Source: Turnera subulata (lineage: Eukaryota; Streptophyta; Magnoliopsida; Malpighiales; Passifloraceae). From it: a stretch of 64,000 nucleotides of DNA. Both the position numbers and the translations under genes were made by a program. The stretch is from the NCBI GenBank assembly GCA_028386065.3, contig JAKUCV010007296.1, positions 3,133 through 67,132 on the forward strand. The letters run 5' to 3'. Under the pieces are notes generated by a model that was not told where the DNA came from, did no database searches, and saw only the letters and a program-made list of their open reading frames with translations. Shown here piece after piece: positions 26,828 to 39,102 of the stretch. Each line of letters opens with the position of its first letter. Position 1 is the first letter of the stretch.

Positions 26828-28311
26828 TTAGGTAAATTTCTTACAATTTACATATCTTTTTGAGGAGGAATCTTTTCCCTTGTTTGGCTGTCTACTCGTT
26901 GGACCAACTCCAAGATCATGCGTGTCCCCATGCACTGGAATTGGTTCAAGGCCCTGCAAGCTTAATCGTGCTGGTTATTGGTTATTCTTCCCCATGTCAA
27001 CTTTTTTTTTGTTCTGCTGCTTTTGCTTGGAGCAAAGGCACGAAACAGGAATAGTGTTTTGAGACAATACTGATTGAGCTGCAGATTTATTGTGAAAGTA
27101 TTTTAATCATCTGAATCTGGAGTCATATTGTTTTGCAGGGACATATATAGACATTTTTTAGGTAGCTGAAAATTACCCTAGTTCTGGCAATGGTCTTCAT
27201 TCTGATTTGAGATGAGAAATGCAGAATCTGGCAAAGACCAGGGTGTATAGATGGAGAACTCGGAAGACGCCAGGGATTGCTTGATGGGAGGAGGCTTATG
27301 TATATTAGAGCAAATTTTAAAGGGTTTTGGCATTCATGTTCGTTTATGTGCAGACTTTGAATCAAGAGATTTCCTCCGCATAGCATGTCAAACGAATAGA
27401 ATACATATCGTAGTTCTAGAACCGATGAATTTTGAAAGAATGAGAACAATTTGCTTTTAGCACAATCAGGATATTCCATGTTTCTTTACACATATTTTGT
27501 GTTTACTTGTAGACAAACAAATAAATTAAAAATATTATATTAAGCAGGTGTATGGAAATTATACTGTCGGCAATGGTCTGGGTCACGCGATGCCATGGGG
27601 AGACATCGATCCTATAGTCGAACGGGATACTCTCCAAGAATGCTAAGTGTTATATGTATCTGAAAAGGAATAGTAACTCAATTCAATTCAATGAAATTTA
27701 TTCCAGAGTTAGTAGTTCTCAACGGCCCAAATTGCACATGAAGCTCCAGCCCATTCTTTACAGGCCATAGTCGGCTCTTATGCAACTACACTGGTTGGAA
27801 GCCCGTTCTTGACAGTCCATAATCGAATAATATGAAACTACAAGGGGTCCAGTTACTTACAGGCCGCCCCGAGATCAATACCAAACACTAACCAGCAGCC
27901 CATAATCGAATAATAGCACTCGAAGTCGAATAAAGTGAGCTTAAACTTAGCGGGAAACAAGTCCCCAAGTGGAAACCACACTTCACCTCATTACTACTAT
28001 CTATAAGAAATTAAGAATTCTTTCATCTACCAAAAAAAAATCGTCTCTGGATTTTCGTTTTGAACTTAATTTCTGGGCTCCTCATCCTTGATGTTCTACT
28101 CAGTTTGAAAAAGCCAGCTCAGTGTGTTTCCTTCCTTTTTTGTTTTAAAGGATTGCGAGGTGTTTGATAAAATGCCACACCGGAAAGTATAGCCCACTTC
28201 CGCGAATTCTCTCGACCAGTGAATCCTTGAAATCGTTTATTTTCTTGTCTTTCTCTTCTGGGTCCGGGTTTTAGGATCGATCTGGAGCTGGATTATATAG
28301 CATAACCGGCC
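26828..28311. other. Transporter 3' flank and CcmH promoter
   Basis: No gene is supported. The open frames at 26860-27062 and 27251-27460 have no motifs and are probably transporter 3' flank. A short word, cataatcgaataat, recurs at about 27820 and 27902 inside a 27,700-27,960 stretch that resembles decayed repeat sequence. Confidence 0.4.
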
Positions 28312-29041
28312 ATGGAAAGCAAAGAAGATGATGAAGTGAAGAAGGCGCAGATAGTGGAGGCTCGGGCCAGAAACATTAGTCACAATGTGCGGTGCACTGA
28401 ATGCGGGAGCCAGTCTATTGAAGATTCTCAAGCGGATATTGCCATTCTCCTCAGGAAGGTAAACTCCAAAATTTAACATCTTTCTTTAAGCTCTGTTCTC
28501 TCAATGGTCTAAACTTATTGAAGCTGAGGTTTTTTATATATATATATATAAAGAAGCTCAGGTTTAGCTCTTGTTATAGTCCTTGAAAATCTGCATAATG
28601 GTTATTCTTTGTGACTCAGTTGATTCGCGATGAAATTCGGGCCGGGAAAACGGACAAAGATATCTACAAGAAGCTGGAGGATGATTTTGGGGAGACAGTA
28701 CTCTATGCCCCTAAGTTTGATCTGCAGACTGCAGCTCTGTGGCTATCTCCGGTCAGTTTTTGAAACCCTTGAGTTATTGTTCTTTGAAGGATGATTGCTT
28801 CTTTGATTTTTGTACACTGAGAAATGAGCTTTTGGACCAGGTTCTAGTGGCAGGTGTTGGTGGAGGAATATGGCTTTACAGCAAACGCAGGCAAAAGACT
28901 AATGTGCACATTATGGCTTTGGACCTGGTCCGGGGTGTGCCATTGACTCCTAGAGAGAAAGAAACTATGCTGGATATTCTCACGCCTCCACCAAAAGCAT
29001 CTTCTCCTTCCCTCTGGTGGAGAAGGTGGGCTGAGAAATAA
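28312..29041 (+). CDS. CCMH: Cytochrome c maturation protein CcmH, mitochondrial
   Basis: Three exons: 28312-28458, 28620-28751 and 28841-29041; product 159 residues, the same length as Arabidopsis CCMH. The N-terminal domain has the redox motif RCTEC (inside NISHNVRCTECGSQS). The three-helix fold follows (ADIAILLRKLIRDEIRAGKTD, DIYKKLEDDFGETVLYAPKF). A single membrane helix (WLSPVLVAGVGGGIWLY) comes next, then a basic tail. Known role: the Cys pair reduces apocytochrome c at the inner mitochondrial membrane, facing the intermembrane space, before haem attachment in the system-I pathway. The tail contains LTPREKETMLDIL. A TA run (about 28532-28550) lies in intron 1. Confidence 0.95.
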
Positions 29042-30292
29042 TCCTTCTTTCTGTGTTTGCTTTTGTACTCAGCTTGGGAGTTTAGCTGAGTGAAAATGTT
29101 TGTGGGTTAGTCCTGCGTGTATAAAGTTCTGTTAAGCTGTTTACTTGGTCATGAGAAAAACAGTTTGATTTGAACGTGATTTGCTATTGTAATCAGTGTT
29201 CCAGTGTGTGATCCTGCTTATTAGCATTCTTAGTGTGATGTGTATGGTTGATTTGACATGATTGAGAATAAAACTTCCTCCCTTGGCTGCTACCTTTTGG
29301 TTATTGTTGTTGTTAATTTTAAGAGTGTTTGCTGTAAGTTGACCAATTAAGAGGCTATAAATCATCGAGTAGCATGCCAGCGACAGCACTGGCAATACGA
29401 ATCAGGAGCTACTAATGGAAGCTTATTAGATGCTTGAACCGGTATAAATCAGACTGGCAGAGACCAAAGAGCAATATTGGAACTGAAAACTTGTTAAGAC
29501 AAGTGTAGGGTCCCCCGGTAATTGATCTTCAGTTATTGGCAGAGCCTGAAACCTGAGACTCTCGGATCACTCAAAGTGACCTTAGAATTGGAGCTAGAAT
29601 AAGACATGACAAGTCCTGCGGAAGAAAATACAGTATATCGAAGACTATTAATACATGTCTCCCTTGGGAATTGAGATTACACAAGATATGGAGAGACTGA
29701 ATGGAGCTTTTTGTTTTTATCCTGAGATAATAGAGAAGACTTATCAAATAAATAAAACCGATCGTAAATAAGAGGAGCTTCACTTGTAAAATCTCGCAAT
29801 GAAGCCTTTCTTTTTTTACCGATGAGAAATGAAGCCTTAACTCATTTTAGACATAACCTTTTATATTTGAAATAAGCCCAATCTTTTTGTTTATTAAATA
29901 TCTGTGTCGGAATATGCTTTTTCCTTCCAGAAGATGCAGAGATAAAAGAAAAAGAAAAGAGGGGTAATGTATTTAAGGAAACAGAAAATAGTGTTAGGTT
30001 TCCCAACAGGTTAAAACGCTCCAAAACCGTACTCCCTAGCTAACAGTTTAGATAGCAAAGCGCCTACCTAACAGTTTTAAAAGAGTCATTCTCCAGTTTA
30101 GAACTCTTGACTCTCTAACTCTAACCAGTAAGTAACCATTTACCACAGACAAAATTGCATCTTCCAGTGATCATCGCAGCAAAGTAATAGTATACTAATA
30201 ACCAAACGCAGTTTTGACCTGTCAGTGGCCATACCACAGAAATAGATACGTATAAAACCTGAAAACTGTGTTCCTTATTTACATTCACCTAA
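29042..30292. other. CcmH 3' flank and AAE13 promoter
   Basis: AT-rich sequence with no ORF carrying a recognisable motif. Short minus-strand frames (29141-29395, 29571-29783, 29842-30024) are low-complexity and rejected. The last few hundred bases should hold the AAE13 promoter. Confidence 0.4.
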
Positions 30293-33200
30293 ATGTGCTC
30301 CCCATTAAAGACCCTCAACTATCACCTCAAGAAGAACTTCAACTACCTTCCTCCCTTTTACTACAACATTAAAGGCCCCCCTTGTTTATGTCGCCGACCA
30401 TATCTGTTCTCTTCTTCCAAACCTCCCTCTGCTCTTTCTCTCAGAAGCTGTCGCTTTTCTTCGTGTAAGTGTGTGACTTTGACTTGCATTGTCTGTGTTT
30501 GTGGTGGTCTCTGAGAAAGTTCATATTTTGAAGGGTGGCTTTATGGGTTTTCTGTTTGATGAAATGTTTGGCTAAACCCAGTTCGGGCTCCAAGTAAAGT
30601 TTTGTTCTTTTTGCGTTTTTGTACTGGAACGGGCATTTTTAAATTTTAGGTCTTGCTTGCTAAGCGGAAAAAGTGGGCTCAATACTCAAGTCATAGATTG
30701 TCAACATGAATCAGTTGTAGCCAATTTCTGGTCCTCATGTTTGTTATTTGTTGCTGAATCGACTTATGTGAACTTTGATTATGTATTGCCACAAGAAGAA
30801 ATACGCTTAGTTGTGACTGTTCTTTGATTTACGGTCTCATTTAAACCAACTTTGCAGCGTCTCATCCCACTAGTTTTATGGAGGTGGTCAAATCAGTCTA
30901 CACGCAGGGGTCTACAGCTGGTGATAGCATTGCTATCAGAGCTGATCAGAAGAGTTACAGTTACAAACAACTCATCTCATCAGCATGGGAGATATCTAGC
31001 CTGTTGCGAAGCAGTGGCTTGAAAACTGTGAGTCTAAGCAAACGGGTTCATATACTTTTCTATATCTTTGGTGGGACTGGATGATCTGTTGTTGATTACC
31101 TTTTGTTCTTAAATTTTATTGAATTTGATAATTCTTCGTTGTAGGTTGATGATGTTAAAGGACATGGGCATCTTGGTGGAGCCCGGGTTGGGATTGTGGC
31201 TAAACCTTCAGCCGAGTTTGTTGCTGGGGTACTAGCAACTTGGTTTAGTGGGGGCGTTGCTGTTCCACTTGCACTGAGCTATCCAGAGACCGAGCTCTTA
31301 CATGTGATGAAGGACTCTGTATGTTCTAAATTGCACCTATTCTTGTCCCGTTTTTGTAGTCAGAATGCCAAACTTTGTTGTACACGTTGTGCTGTTACTG
31401 CTGTGCTTCCTACTTCAGTTTAATATTTGAATATAGGAATAATCACGACCTACATGAGAAATTCCCTCAAGGATGTAAAATGAGGTCTGAGTTGCGTCCT
31501 GGAGATTCTTTGTCATGCCAGAAAATTCTTCATTAGCATCTTTAGTTTGGGTTAATCCTGACATAGATCCTATTTCGTTTGATTTGTAGGAGGTATCTAT
31601 GGTTTTGAGCACCGAAGATTACCGTGAGACGTTGCAAAATGTTGCTAACAAATGCGACTCCCAATTTTCCCTCATTCCACCTGTCCCTAGTGGTTCTTCA
31701 CAGACAATTGCGGTGGATCACTCACAAGTTGGAGAACTAGATATAGATAAAGGTTTGCTGAAAAAGGAAAAAAACCTGAATGTGGTTTGCTATTTTGACA
31801 GCATTGATCTGGTACTTCAAGTTCATATGATTGTACCTGATGCCTCTTTGTCCTTCAATGTGATACAGGTGAGAATCCAGCATTGATTGTTTACACAAGT
31901 GGTACAACAGGGAAGCCAAAAGGTGTTGTTCATACGCACAGAAGCGTCACTGCACAGGTAAGTTATAAGTAACATAATAATTTTAGTATAACACGCAAGG
32001 CATGTTCAGATTTGATATTAGCAGATGCCTAGATTCAATACTTGTGGAAAATGATGTCGCAATATAAATGTTATGATTACAGACCATTACCATGTTCAGT
32101 TTGTTATTCTATGATTGGAGTTGGTGTTAATTTTACTGTGATTTTGAATTAATTGCAGGTCCGGATGTTAGCAGACGCCTGGAATTATACATCTGCAGAT
32201 CGATTTCTTCATTGTCTACCGCTGCATCATATCCATCAAATTTAGTTGTTAAGATTGCAATTAATTTTGTTGCCGCTAATGATTAAAGTTCAAGTTCAAC
32301 GTAGTCCTTGCTGAAACAGTCATAGTCATTGTCATCTTCAATGTGTTGTAAAGATTCTTGATTTGAAGAATACATGTGAAATTGATCCTTAACTTATGAT
32401 ATACATGTTCATGGACTCTTCAACGCTCTATTTGCCCCCATCTATGCAGGCTCCACTGTAAGTTTTATTTGATACTTCAGTTCCATTGCAAGGCACTGAC
32501 TTATCTATTAAAATTAATTTTCTTAGTTTGGTTCTGTGTGTGTTGATTGTAACATATCGGCTCATCTTATTACTGAAGGTGGAATTTTTACCGAAATTCA
32601 GCGTCAGCAGAGTCTGGCAAAGATGGTGTCAATCATATCCGCTGAACGGAAATATGGATGACGGTGCCATCACAGTGTTTACAGGAGTATGTCTGTTCTT
32701 CATATTTAGCATGCATGTGCAGATCTGATCAAGTTTTTTACTGAATGAACCATTGTGGTGCTATATTTTTGTTGTGGAACATTTTGGATATAGTGCAACA
32801 ATATTTACTTTTAGTTAGTTAATGTGGCTTATGTTTACCAAATTCTCACCGTTTATTATTTACGAAACCATTTTCTTTTTGACTGATGACACGCTACAGC
32901 AAATGAATGTCCTCAAAGTAAAATATTTGCCCCCTTGTGGAGTTGAAGTGGCCACGCCAACTAGCCACCAATTATTTATCATGCGGTGATACATGCTAAT
33001 GCTAAATCTGGAAAGGAAAACTTTTTTCTATCCAACCCTACAATACACTTTATTTCTTCCTTGTAAAGTTTGTAAATTTTAGATAAAGCTTTTGGGCTAT
33101 CATGCTTGTACATATGATGTTTGTGTAGATCTTTATTTTATTTCTGTGCCTTAATAACATGTAGGTTCCAACGATGTACACTTGGTTGATACAAGGTTAT

Positions 33201-35658
33201 GAAGCAATGGATCCAGAGCGTCAACAAGCCTGTGCTTCTGCTGCTAGACAGTTGCGACTGATGGTAAGTCCCGGGAGAATATTTCCTTACCCGCTCAGGA
33301 ATGGTGTTGTGTAATTGATCTTGATTCTTAATAATTACTGCATATTTATGTTGTACAAGACAACTTTTGAATAATAATGGCTAAATTTTTTGTTTATTTT
33401 GGCAGATGTGTGGCTCCTCTGCACTTCCTCTTCCTGTCATGCAACGATGGGAAGCCATCACAGGGCATCGCCTTCTGGAAAGATATGGCATGACTGAGGC
33501 AAGTGATGGCTTTTTTTAATGAAAGATGGAAGTTATGCTTGTGTTATGTACACATTCGTGTATATCTATGTTCTTCTTACTTCAATGCTGATAGTGATGG
33601 TTAATGTCTTTAGTTTGTAATGGCAATATCAAATCCTTTGAGAGGTGTGCGAAAGGCTGGTACTGTTGGTAAACCATTTCCTGGAGTTGAGGTTTGTATT
33701 TCGTTCAATAATTTCCTTTTATTTCGTAAGGAGTTTGCAATATCAATCTTGCTCATAAATAATGTTTCTTTTTTGTCAATTTTTTACAGGTCAGGATTGT
33801 TGAAGAAAATGAGAATGAAAAGACAGGTGTGGGTGAGATCTGCGTTAAAAGCCCTTCATTGTTCAAAGAGTATTGGAGACTTCCACAGGTTTTTGTATTT
33901 GGTTCAATAATTTTCTTTTGACTCCTCAGCGTTTGTTTCCTTTGTCTTCCTAGAGCAATGGTTTTCCGATTCTGTCCAAGGAATATTTGATGGAATCCAG
34001 CATAATTACTTGAACCAAGTGATTCACTATATTTGTACTCTGCAGGTCACAAAGGAATCTTTTACTGATGATGGCTTCTTCAAGACTGGGGATGCTGGCA
34101 AAGTAGATGAAGATGGATACTATGTCATTTTGGGGCGTAAGGAGATCTATGATCCCAATTGCATTATGCTATTCTTTTGTTGTATTTCTTCTCTATTGCA
34201 GTATATTCTCCCCTCATATCTTTTTTGCTGCTTTATTATTACTAGTTATATATGATAGGAACTTTACCTTTTGCAGTTTGGTCGGCATATATTTACTTGT
34301 ATACCATATATTACTTGTGTACTGGGTTCACTTCAAAAAGTCATGAATAAGTTATAAGATTTTGTTGCATCTGTGTTCCAATTCTCACCTTAAAGCAATA
34401 AAAGGGTCTAGAATTTGTAGTTGTGACTGCATCGAATATCAATGGGGTCCTTTCACTTCTCTAAACCTTTTCTTTTCCATTGTGGTTAATACTGGGATAC
34501 AACACTAGAAATGTTGGGTTCATCATGCCTTATGATCTCCTGACGCATATGTGCTTGCTTCTCTTGTGCTGGTTCTTTCAATAGTTATTGGATTTCATGG
34601 AACAGAAAATATGCTTACATCTATTTCCTCTTGGCTTTGAGAATATGCACGCATGAATATCTTCAGTGGTCCTTTGCTTTGAAGTTTGTTATGCTGAGAA
34701 TGTCTGTGTCATTTCAGGTACCAGTGCTGATATTATGAAAGTTGGGGGCTACAAGTTGTCTGCATTGGAGATTGAATCAGTTCTTTTGGAGGTATATTTT
34801 TTCAGCTCCTCTTCTCCCAACTCCTTGGACAAAACTGTCTCCAGCACTTTTGTTTCTCTTTCTTTTCTTCTCCCTATAGAAAATAAAAAATACTCCAGGA
34901 TGAGAAATAACTATTTATTTTGTTCCAATAAGTTGAATCATTGAACTGAAAATTCTCTCTTTGTGTAGCACCCCGCTATTGCCGAATGCTGTGTGTTAGG
35001 CTTACCTGACAAGGACTTCGGAGATGCTGTCTGTGCTATTATTGTTCCTGATGAGGAAGCAAAGAGAAAACAGAAGGAAGAGTTGAAGCCTGTAATGACC
35101 TTGGAAGAACTCTGTAAGTGGGCCAAAGACAAACTTGCACCATACAAGGTATATACCAACTTCATCATGAATATAGAAAACGCTTTTCAATAATGCTCTT
35201 TAACCATCCACCTCCGAGTATTATGCATGTTCTGTCGATGAAATTTCCATGTATTATTTTTTGGTTATAGTTGCAGTTCCACCTTTGTGACATCCTTCGT
35301 GCTGAATGCCGCGACTTCAGTGCTAACTGAAATCTTTCTCTACCTGGTTTTCCTCACTGTGCATGGCAAAATGGAGCATAGTATTAATATACTTGCAATT
35401 CACTATAACAGACATTTTTTTAATTTATCTTTTCAGTTACCTACACGGCTGTTCCTGTGGGACTCGCTTCCGCGTAATGCGATGGGAAAGGTACATTACT
35501 TCCATCTCTTTTGTTTGTCATTTAACCAATTTGCTTTGCAAGACCAGCAAACTTTATTCTGTAGTTGAAAGATGCAGTATGTGTCTAAATGTTTGTGTCA
35601 ATTTTGGTTCCAGGTGAATAAGAAAGAGTTGAAGAAAGTGCTCACAGCCGACCAATAA
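30293..35658 (+). CDS. AAE13: Malonyl-CoA synthetase, acyl-activating enzyme 13
   Basis: Exons: 30293-30464, 30858-31027, 31145-31318, 31590-31752, 31869-31957, 32159-32228, 32405-32457, 32579-32686, 33165-33263, 33406-33498, 33614-33691, 33790-33888, 34046-34136, 34718-34791, 34969-35148, 35437-35490, 35614-35658. From the Met at 30293 the product is 603 residues; from the in-frame Met at 30878 it is 539. Both are close to the known mitochondrial and cytosolic Arabidopsis forms. The first exon encodes a Ser/Arg-rich, acid-poor stretch ([18 protein letters not shown]) suited to an organelle signal. AMP-binding motifs: [34 protein letters not shown], and the C-terminal Lys in RNAMGKVNKKEL. Reaction: malonate + ATP + CoA to malonyl-CoA. 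One intron is AT-AC (32229-32404) and one is GC-AG (33499-33613). Confidence 0.93.
32229..32404 (+). other. U12-type AT-AC intron in AAE13
   Basis: The intron starts ATATCCATC (U12 consensus ATATCCTTT) and ends GATATAC. A near-perfect U12 branch site, tccttaact, lies at 32386-32394, about 10 bases before the 3' end. Only this AT-AC pairing restores the conserved [16 protein letters not shown]; no GT-AG pair does. Confidence 0.9.
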
Positions 35659-36624
35659 ATATACTCCCTTGTATGGAAAAATTCTATGTACATATAGTGC
35701 AGAATTGAACCTCCATATTCATTTAGTAGCCTTGTCATATCTGATATCTCCCCTGGAAACTTTGAAGGGTCAAAAATGGACTTGGTTGAGGCACTGGTTT
35801 CACTTTTTGGGCAAGAGGCCAGCCTTGAGAAGACTGATAATAAATATTTATTCCAAATAATCTATTTCTTTTTTAATATATAGTTGGTCGGTCACTTCAA
35901 TCCTTCTCAATGTTCCAATCTATTGGTCCCCATGTTATGGCACACGTAAATCCAAAGTTTTTCTCTTTGTTGCTGCTGCGGGGTTTAGGAATAAAGAGTT
36001 CAGATGAAATGAACTGAACATGAAATTATCTCGACATGAGACACGTTTTCTTTCTCTGTGAAAAAGGGAGAAACAACAAAAGAAGGCTTTTGTGTTAAGG
36101 CAATAGATGGATCAAAGATGGTAAAGAAAACACCCCAGAAAGTAAGGTAGGAGACATGGCCTTGGGTGAAAAATGGCTGGAGATCATAGCTGTTGATATT
36201 CTTGAACTTGAAGAAGCACACAATCTTCTTTTTCTTTTTTTGGTCAAAGATTAAGGATGCGATTCATGAAATAATAAAGGCAGCCAAGCTAAAATTCCAT
36301 GGTGGACTATTCTCCTTTTGACTCACCAATGAATTTGCTGGCTGCTAAGTCCAGGTGCATCAAACGACCATGAGTAACTTGGTTTTGCAAGAAATGACAA
36401 CCTTGTTGCATTTTAAAATTAAACCCAAAGAACTTTAGCATCATCGATTACGATGATTCCTATGTCTGCCTAAACCTCACAAATTAAACATGGGTTGTTC
36501 TATTCCTCCATTAAATAATATCTTCTTCCATTCACCTCTCCCACTCTGCAAGAAAGGATGGATGACCACATAAAAGAAACTTTCTTCACATTCTGTCAAA
36601 CAAGAAAACAGAGAAAAGGCTTTA
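35659..36624. other. AAE13 3' flank and thioesterase A promoter
   Basis: No coding region or repeat is recognised. The minus-strand frame 36000-36221 has no motif. The last 100 bases have the A/G-rich leader (gaaacagagaaaagg type) seen before other members of the thioesterase cluster. Confidence 0.4.
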
Positions 36625-37658
36625 ATGGAAGAAGACGCTGTGGCAGCTCGCGCTACAAAACTGCTATATGATATATCAAAGGGTGCGCATCATGAAATAG
36701 AGGCCATAGCACTTGGTGGCGTTAAAGTTGTAGAAGCATACAAGGGTTATTTCCGTTGCAGTTTCGTCGTCACAGAATTGCAATCAGTTTAGTGCCTTAT
36801 CTTAAAAAAAAAAAGAACAGATTTCTTTGATTACTTGGTCCAATTTTCTTACTATGAAGGGTGGTAGACTGATAACTATGAACTTTATGATGCAGGATGG
36901 CAATGGGAATTGGAGTTTTGGAGCCATGGCAACGTTAGTTGACAATGTGGGGCAAATGGGAATATACACCTTAACCGGCGATTTTAGAGTATCCGTTGAT
37001 TTCACCATGTCCTTCTTCTCCACGGCTAAGATTCAAGTTTGTCTTCTTGTCTCAGTCCCTTCTCTGTATATTTATCAGTTCCTGCTTCAACTACTATAAC
37101 TCCTTTTGCAATAAGTTGTGTCAGCCAAAGAAATTGAAAGTTTGGAATTTTTAACCCCATAATCTGAACTATCTCCTACAGTTTAAGTTTAAATAGATTG
37201 TTAGGTAGATACGATTATACCAGCACTAATGCATCTGGATCCCATCAGAACTCCGAAGTTAAACATGGCATGTATCATGGCTAGCTAGTAAGTAACAGGA
37301 TGTCTTTCCATGTTGAAAAAACTGCTTGATGAGAACAATTCTGTGTGTCCACTCTCAGCAAAAGGCTTCTGATAAAATGAAAAGGAATTATAGGCTATTT
37401 CAAAGATAGAAAAAAATATAAGTACGTAGTGTAATCCACTTGGTTTTTTTCTATTTTACATTTATATATACTGTTCTTATGTCTTGTATAATGTGGCAGG
37501 AAGAAGTGGAGTTGGAGGCAAAGGTTGTAGGGAACATTGAAAGGATAACATCAGTGGTGGTAGAGGTTAGAAGGAAAAGTAATGGAGAACTAATTGCTCT
37601 GGGTAAGCAATGGATGGCTGCAAAAAGTAATTTACAGAGAGTCGTTAGTAACCTCTGA
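36625..37658 (+). CDS. Hotdog-fold acyl-CoA thioesterase (ACOT13/THEM2-like), copy A
   Basis: Three exons, 36625-36786, 36896-37036 and 37500-37658; 153 residues. This exon plan is shared by all copies in the cluster. Exon 2 carries the hotdog core: GNWSFGAMATLVDNVG, which aligns with the catalytic loop and Asp-containing helix of THEM2-like thioesterases, then FRVSVDFTMSFFSTAKI. Exon 3 encodes the last strands (EEVELEAKVVGNIERITSVVVEV). The usual His of NWHVGA is Phe here (NWSFGA). The in-frame Asp is kept. Likely role: hydrolysis of acyl-CoA or a related thioester in cytosol or organelle; no strong targeting signal is visible. Intron 2 contains a 5S rRNA-like fragment. Confidence 0.85.
37206..37305 (+). 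pseudogene. 5S rRNA-derived fragment in a thioesterase intron
   Basis: The stretch from 37206 reads like the start of plant 5S rRNA: ataccagcactaatgca, ggatcccatcagaactcc and aagttaaac in the right order and spacing for about 65 bases. The match then weakens (tagtaagtaacaggatg resembles the later part). It lies in intron 2 of thioesterase copy A in the same orientation. It is diverged and cut short, so a pseudogene or 5S-derived SINE fragment, not a working gene. Confidence 0.8.
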
Positions 37659-39102
37659 TCCTGGACCATTTAATCCTTCCTATGCTTTTGTGTTTGTTCC
37701 AATGAACTGAATAGAGAGCACAAATAAAGATATAGCTGCATCTCTTGTCCAGTTCAATAATGTTGTTTCGAGTCATGTTATGCTACAGAGTACATTAATT
37801 AATTGGCGAACTGGATTTTCAGTTTATGTTTGTTGATGATTAGAGAAACCAAGTAAAACCCTGCTGCAAATTGTAATAATTTCTGCATCGGCTCCTATAA
37901 TACGTACCTGCTGCCCATGTATTAAGCACAGCATAGGCCTCTTCCTAACTCACCGTGGATTGTCTGCACTGCACAACCTTGAAATATTCACTCTCCACCG
38001 GAACATGTTAAGTAACTACTAATTTAGCTACAGCTTAGGATTTGCTGCGAACCTGCAATGTCCATATCTGGAGAAGAAGAAATTCTTTGTATCATTACCA
38101 ATAACAACAGAATAAGGCACTGACTAAAAGCCAGAGACCTGCATTGTTACAAGTTTTGCCTTTCTGGTCTATACAATTAACAAGGGGAGTTCAGATTCCG
38201 GTGAACTGAACAGGAAATTGCCCTGTGGCTATCAATTAATAACATTTGCTATGTGCCTACACACATCACATGCATGCATCAGCATCACTTGTCTAGAAAT
38301 CAATCGAACACAAGATCTAACGATTACGCAGGTGAAAAAATTGATTAATTAATCAGAGCTCAACTAATATTTAGAGATTCTAAAGAAAGCTTTGACCTTC
38401 GGTTCCGCCTACATATCCGCGATGTGGCAGATATGTTGTTTAATGTTTAATTTTCTGCAATTATAGAGGCACGAGACCTCCTGCCAGCCCCTTTTTTTTA
38501 ATGCATTTTGGCTTTGGTTCAACATTCAACAGCGATAAAATATACCGATCAAAGGAAAAACAGCGATAAAATATACTCCATATATCTCGCCTAATCCACA
38601 AATATCAAATGAGTATCTAATCTAACGGCGACACTTCACTTGCCTTCACGGGCCCTTTCATAATCTATTCATGATGACAGAGTGATCCTTGCAATATATT
38701 TTGTATTAAATTACTGATCACAATTTCCCAACTTCCAAATCACCTCAATCCCAACATTGACATCCAAGCCTAATCAATAAGTTGTTACAAGTAGTGTTAG
38801 AAATATTGTATTTTCTATGTACAATGCATATGTTTGAATCCAGAATTTTAATTACAGGACATTATGAAACTTTCTCACCATTCACGCTAACTATTTTTTA
38901 AATATGAAAAAAAAAATTAATACTAGCTCTCCCTCACTTGATTGGCCATGCCCAAAATGGAATCCCGTTTATTTAAATGAAGCGAGATGCTTATATTAAA
39001 TGAACCAAAAAGGACTGCAATTGCACCATATACACAGGAACTAAGAGCAAGACCAAAGAGGCAGCAAGAACCGGCCAGAAAGAAAAGAAAGAGACAGGAA
39101 AT
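37659..39102. other. Intergenic, includes duplicated block paired with 43.9-44.6 kb
   Basis: No gene is supported. About 38,030-38,590 is homologous in direct orientation to 43,930-44,630 (shared words include cttaggatttgctgc, gaacaggaaattg and gaccttcggttccgcct). The copy at 44 kb has an extra insert of about 280 bases. The part before 39103 is the leader of thioesterase copy B. Confidence 0.6.

Noticed and set aside
27251..27460. Small gene downstream of the sugar transporter
   Set aside because: No motif and no splice partner; the position fits transporter 3' flank.
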